DNA from: Coxiellaceae bacterium
GTDB lineage: Bacteria; Pseudomonadota; Gammaproteobacteria; Coxiellales; Coxiellaceae
Direction of reading: 5' to 3'
Assembly (NCBI GenBank): GCA_029212885.1
Contig: JARGPC010000001.1
Coordinates: forward strand, 837,651 to 901,650
DNA: 64,000 nt
A program made the position numbers and the translations under genes. The notes below the pieces were generated by a model, which saw only the letters and a program-made list of their open reading frames with translations, had not been told where the DNA came from and did no database searches. Within the stretch, counting starts at the first letter, position 1, and every line of letters starts with the position of its first letter. Below, piece by piece: positions 60,731-64,000 of the stretch.

Positions 60731-61560
60731 AGGCTAAACCATCGATTGCTTTCGGGACAGAATAACAGTGTGGCGCCAATAATATTGAGAATTAGAAATA
60801 AGTATATTAAAAGCTCAAATGAATAGGCGTAGGGCAGCAGTGGTACGGTATAGAAGTGGTACAGTATTCGCACGCAGATATAAACAATAATGACAATTCG
60901 TCCCCAGTTTTTTCGATAATATACTGCTAAAAGAGCGGGCACCATGATAATTAAGTTAATCGGTGTGTCGATTAGCAAGGCTAGTGAGCTATCAATCGGT
61001 AATCTTAATTGGCCGGCATCAACATGCGGATGTCTGTAGAAAGCAAACGCAAGTGCATTGATTAGTATAAATAATAACAGGCTAGCCGAAAGCGTGTATA
61101 TGCCAACACTCATGCTCTTTGGTCGTGCGGTTGATGGCGGTGTAGCTGCTGTAGTGCCTCGAAACCACGCGTTACTTTCAGGTGTGAACAATAACGTGAA
61201 TGCGATGATTAGTATGCCTATATAGGTAAGAATAAGCATGGTTTGCATGATATCAAGGGTGGTTGTTGTGTTGCTTAGAAGGTGCATTATTACGCGAAAG
61301 CTAGGGTAGAAAACGCCAAGCAGTCGAGCCCAGTTTTGACCCTGATAAATAAAACAGATGCACAGTATCATAATGATATAGTATTGCACTGCATCGAGAA
61401 CCATGTCGAAGCCAGTTGTGTCTTCAAGGTGAGTGGTTGGCCTAGCTACTAACTTAAACCCCAGGTAATATGTTAAATAAATAACCAAGGCGGTAACGAG
61501 AGCTAAGCCAATCAGCTGAACGGCAACCCCTACCGTTTTAGGAGGGGTTGGTTTCATCAT
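60712..61560 (-). CDS. SNxWF-family membrane protein, two fused units
   Basis: About 282 residues, two units. Unit 1 has GQNWARLLGVFY and LLFTPESNAWFRG; unit 2 has KNWGRIVIIVYI and LLFCPESNRWFSL. GAGG lies before the Met pair at 61560/61557, used as start in place of an upstream Met at 61575. It overlaps the next gene upstream by 23 bases. Confidence 0.75.
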   Translation of the reverse strand: MMKPTPPKTVGVAVQLIGLALVTALVIYLTYYLGFKLVARPTTHLEDTTGFDMVLDAVQYYIIMILCICFIYQGQNWARLLGVFYPSFRVIMHLLSNTTTTLDIMQTMLILTYIGILIIAFTLLFTPESNAWFRGTTAATPPSTARPKSMSVGIYTLSASLLLFILINALAFAFYRHPHVDAGQLRLPIDSSLALLIDTPINLIIMVPALLAVYYRKNWGRIVIIVYICVRILYHFYTVPLLPYAYSFELLIYLFLILNIIGATLLFCPESNRWFSLCPKQK

Positions 61561-61993
61561 TGTCCTCAGGTGCATTGGTTGGTTTGTTGGGTGTTTTAAA
61601 CCAAGTATTACTTTCTGAAGTAAATAGTAAAACGATTGCCACTACGCCGAGTACATAATTAACTAAGGTTGCTAAAGAAATTAACATGCCTTGTTGTAGG
61701 TACATTTTCAAATGCCAGCCAGTACTGAGTATGCCTAATACAAACAAAATCAAGTAAATGATACGAGCCCAATTGCGGCCGCGACTGATATGGAAAAATA
61801 AGAACCAGAAAATAGCTAGGCTGATGATTAAAATAGCAACCATAGGGCCGATGCCTAAGCCTGCAGGTGCGCCAGCTGGATTGCCGTGTATTTGTATGAC
61901 ATTAATAATGCCACAAACAAAAGAAATGATTAAAGTGATATAAAGTAACTGTATTGCTGTAGTTACTCCGCTTGGTCGAGTGAACTTTCCCAT
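61538..61993 (-). CDS. SNxWF-family membrane protein, one unit, first of the array
   Basis: A 151-residue protein with four helices, GRNWARIIYLILF and LLFTSESNTWFKT. AGGGAGG lies 7 bases before the ATG at 61993, which is the best ribosome site of the array and suggests this gene heads the operon. Its C-terminus is acidic (APEDNDETNPS). It is 43 bases from the stop of epmA. Confidence 0.75.
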   Translation of the reverse strand: MGKFTRPSGVTTAIQLLYITLIISFVCGIINVIQIHGNPAGAPAGLGIGPMVAILIISLAIFWFLFFHISRGRNWARIIYLILFVLGILSTGWHLKMYLQQGMLISLATLVNYVLGVVAIVLLFTSESNTWFKTPNKPTNAPEDNDETNPS

Positions 61994-62034
61994 GCAAAAA
62001 CCTCCCTGTGAATGGAAACCATTCTTAGTATATA

Positions 62035-62949
62035 TTAAGAGCGAGACCAATCAAAGCTCAACACATCGGCAATGTTTTTTGTGTTTAATTGAAGCATCAA
62101 TAAACGATCTATGCCAAGTGCAACACCTGCGCAGGCAGGAAGCCCTTGTTTTAGTGCGTCGATTAGATATTGATCAATTTCGAGTGGTGATTTGCCTAAC
62201 TGCTGGCGTTGTTGATTGTTAAGCTCGAAACGTTGAAGCTGTTGTTGTGCATCGGTAAGTTCATTAAAGCCATTGGCTAATTCTACGCCATCGATATATA
62301 GCTCAAAACGTTGGGCGATGGTGGGATTTGTTGGGTCCAGTTGTGCTAAAGCCGATTGGCTAGCAGGAAAGTCATGGATAAATGTTGGCCCCAGTTTGGC
62401 CAGTTGCGGTTCTATGCAATAGCTAAGAAGCAGTTGTAGCCAATCATCAATGGTGCTGGGCATGCTGCCTGGTTGGCAATGAATACCTTGTTGTTGTGCC
62501 TCTTGTTGCAACTGATCAATGGTGCAATCAAGTGGATTGATGGACAATAATTGCTGGAAGCATTCGGTGTAACTAAAGCGAGTAAATGTGTTGAGTGATA
62601 ATGCTTCGCTGACCAATTGCTCGACTTCATCCATTAAGCGATGGTGATCAAAGTCGATGCGATACCATTCAAGCATGGAAAATTCGGGGTTATGTAAATG
62701 CCCAGCTTCGTCTTGGCGGAAGGCTTTGGTGATTTGATAGATGTCACCACTACCCGCCGCTAGTAAGCGTTTCATGGCATATTCGGGTGAGGTCTGTAAA
62801 AAACGACCCTCTGACTGCAGGCTGTCAATATGCGGATCGGTCACGCCGTGTTGGCATAACAAAGGTGTTTCAACTTCAAGCACATCACGCGCACTAAAAA
62901 ACTCACGGAGATGCTGGTAAAGCTTGGCGCGTGCACGTAATGCGTTTAT
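62035..62949 (-). CDS. epmA: EF-P lysine lysyltransferase EpmA, start codon ATG replaced by ATA
   Basis: A class II synthetase-like enzyme that attaches beta-lysine to EF-P Lys34. [38 protein letters not shown] and [12 protein letters not shown] are the class II motifs, and the last is motif 3. Homology to E. coli EpmA extends upstream of the first usable start (GTG at 62883) through [20 protein letters not shown], but the frame there has no ATG, GTG or TTG. The only candidate is ATA at 62949-62947, overlapping the efp stop as ATAA, where an ATGA overlap would be expected. It is either a non-standard start, a mutated start or N-truncated. Confidence 0.85.
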   Translation of the reverse strand: MNALRARAKLYQHLREFFSARDVLEVETPLLCQHGVTDPHIDSLQSEGRFLQTSPEYAMKRLLAAGSGDIYQITKAFRQDEAGHLHNPEFSMLEWYRIDFDHHRLMDEVEQLVSEALSLNTFTRFSYTECFQQLLSINPLDCTIDQLQQEAQQQGIHCQPGSMPSTIDDWLQLLLSYCIEPQLAKLGPTFIHDFPASQSALAQLDPTNPTIAQRFELYIDGVELANGFNELTDAQQQLQRFELNNQQRQQLGKSPLEIDQYLIDALKQGLPACAGVALGIDRLLMLQLNTKNIADVLSFDWSRS

Positions 62950-63515
62950 GACTTTACTCGCGAAACATATTCGCCGGTGCGCGTGTCAATTTTTAGCACT
63001 TCGCCTTCATTGATAAATAAAGGTACACGCACTACAGCGCCTGTTTCTAGTGTGGCGGGTTTATTGCCGCCGCTGGCGGTATCGCCTTTTAAGCCGGGGT
63101 CGGTCTGCGTTACTGTGAGCTCTACAAAGTTAGGTGGCTCAATACTGATCGGGTTGCCATTGAATGTGGTGACCACGCAAGTGTCTTGTTCTTTCACCCA
63201 GTTTTTAGCGTCGCCCATCACGGTAGCGGAAAGTGCGTGTTGGTCAAAAGTGGTGGGGTGCATAAAGTGCCAAGATTCGCCGTCGTTGTATAAAAATTGC
63301 ATATCATTTTCCATGACATCAGCTGCTTCGACTGATTCGCCTGATTTAAAGGTGCGTTCCAATACACGGCCAGTTTTTAAATTGCGCAATTTGACACGAT
63401 TAAAGGCTTGGCCTTTGCCGGGCTTTACAAATTCGTTGTCGATAATGCTGCAGGGGTCACCATCTAACATTACTTTTAATCCGCCCCGAAATTCATTGGT
63501 GCTGTACTTGGCCAT
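62946..63515 (-). CDS. efp: Elongation factor P
   Basis: Relieves ribosome stalling at polyproline. The modified residue is Lys34 in [16 protein letters not shown], the form needing EpmA, which is encoded directly downstream. The three beta-barrel domains are present over 189 residues, ending in [10 protein letters not shown]. Standard start. Confidence 0.97.
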   Translation of the reverse strand: MAKYSTNEFRGGLKVMLDGDPCSIIDNEFVKPGKGQAFNRVKLRNLKTGRVLERTFKSGESVEAADVMENDMQFLYNDGESWHFMHPTTFDQHALSATVMGDAKNWVKEQDTCVVTTFNGNPISIEPPNFVELTVTQTDPGLKGDTASGGNKPATLETGAVVRVPLFINEGEVLKIDTRTGEYVSRVKS

Positions 63516-63564
63516 GTTGTCCTCGGCTATTCGCTAAAAAGGGGCTATTGTAGTGATAACTGTA

Positions 63565-63807
63565 TTACTTATCAACGGGAGTATCGTCATCCGGGTATTT
63601 TTCATCTTCGGATTCTGGTTCTGACGCTTTGGGTATGAGGAACCACAAGATAATATAGAGTAGCAAGCCGGCGCCATAGAATAGGGTGGCAATGAGAAAA
63701 ACCAGGCGAAATCGTGCTGGACTGATACCAAAATATTCGCCTAATCCGCTGCAAACGCCGCCAACAATGTTTTCAGTACATGAGCGTCTTAGTTTCTTTT
63801 TGGCCAT
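63565..63807 (-). CDS. PspC-domain membrane protein
   Basis: An 80-residue PspC-like protein with NIVGGVCSGLGEYFGI and one membrane helix (FLIATLFYGAGLLLYIILWFLI). Its acidic C-terminus (EPESEDEKYPDDD) is cytosolic. It is related to the phage-shock regulator C, but no other psp gene is here. Located 49 bases upstream of efp, same strand. Confidence 0.85.
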   Translation of the reverse strand: MAKKKLRRSCTENIVGGVCSGLGEYFGISPARFRLVFLIATLFYGAGLLLYIILWFLIPKASEPESEDEKYPDDDTPVDK

Positions 63808-63869
63808 ACCGGTATCCTCGTGATCTTTGCTGCTGTGCTAATTGTAGCATAATCATGGCGTCAATTTAT

Positions 63870-64000
63870 CTATTCCCGCTGGCTTAACCTTACGCGTGGG
63901 GGATTTTTAAGGGGGAGCGTGTGTTCGCTCCCCCTTAAAAGTGCACAATCACTTGTTCTTGTGCACGTATCATACCAGGAAGCTATTCCCGCTGGCTTAA
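63870..64000. repeat. Direct repeat with two hairpins, running off the window
   Basis: CTATTCCCGCTGGCTTAA occurs at 63870-63887 and at 63983-64000, 113 bases apart. Between them lie a perfect 15-base stem, TTTTAAGGGGGAGCG/CGCTCCCCCTTAAAA (63905-63919, 63926-63940), and an 8-base stem GTGCACAA/TTGTGCAC (63941-63948, 63959-63966). The first hairpin is terminator-like. The second copy ends with the window, so a longer tandem array is possible. Confidence 0.8.

Overview
The window looks like a chromosomal segment of a gammaproteobacterium with modest G+C. An LbtU-type siderophore porin, an lptD-surA-rsmA-apaH order, an amgK-murU pair, efp-epmA and several eukaryote-like or effector-like genes suggest the Legionellales/Coxiella side of the class. 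That placement is inference. No rRNA, tRNA, CRISPR array, integrase or transposase was recognised. Short palindromic repeats of two main families (one beginning GTCATTGCGAG, one built on GTCATCCCGG) sit in many intergenic gaps, and one appears to have entered a coding frame.

Layout. 1-6000: end of an LbtU-like porin, an EEP-fold protein, DUF1841, nth, an rnfB-like ferredoxin and metG. 5862-7327: mrp and dcd. 7770-10023: a hybrid histidine kinase and a ferritin-like diiron protein. 10133-12169: ihfB, purN, purM. 12236-19838 is accessory DNA: two DUF4143 ATPases each preceded by a pair of operator-like palindromes, a secreted orphan, a cut-down antitoxin, a 2OG-Fe(II) oxygenase and a 5'-eroded ATPase.

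18113-28038 resembles a lasso-peptide (RiPP) locus. It has a 40-residue precursor-like ORF missed by ordinary gene finding, two HPr-kinase-like proteins (one with a damaged P-loop), a four-gene operon (PqqD-like B1, transglutaminase-like B2, nucleotidyltransferase, ABC exporter), an FAD oxidoreductase and a sulfotransferase. No asparagine-synthetase-like cyclase is present. This is the most interesting part of the window.

28064-50841 is mostly housekeeping: a GNAT protein, DUF2066, hda, deoC, an amino-acid permease, a PTP-like protein, an amidase, ybiT, folA, then the long minus-strand run lptD-surA-rsmA-usp-thioesterase-S49 peptidase-apaH, then amgK-murU, an esterase, an LptM-like lipoprotein, a Kdo hydroxylase, DUF481, dapF and dksA with a lysine-rich extension. 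51165-54660 is a dltA/dltB/dltC-like operon with a small membrane protein and no dltD. 54776-58165 holds an orphan, midA, a small gene behind a textbook sigma-54 promoter, and cca. 58189-62000 holds psd, a small secreted protein and a tandem array of one membrane-protein family (six units in four overlapping genes). 62035-63807 holds epmA, efp and a PspC protein. epmA appears to have lost its ATG. The window ends inside a repeat/hairpin region.

Two long inverted repeats, downstream of ybiT and dksA, share outer borders and a loop motif but have unrelated self-complementary arms.
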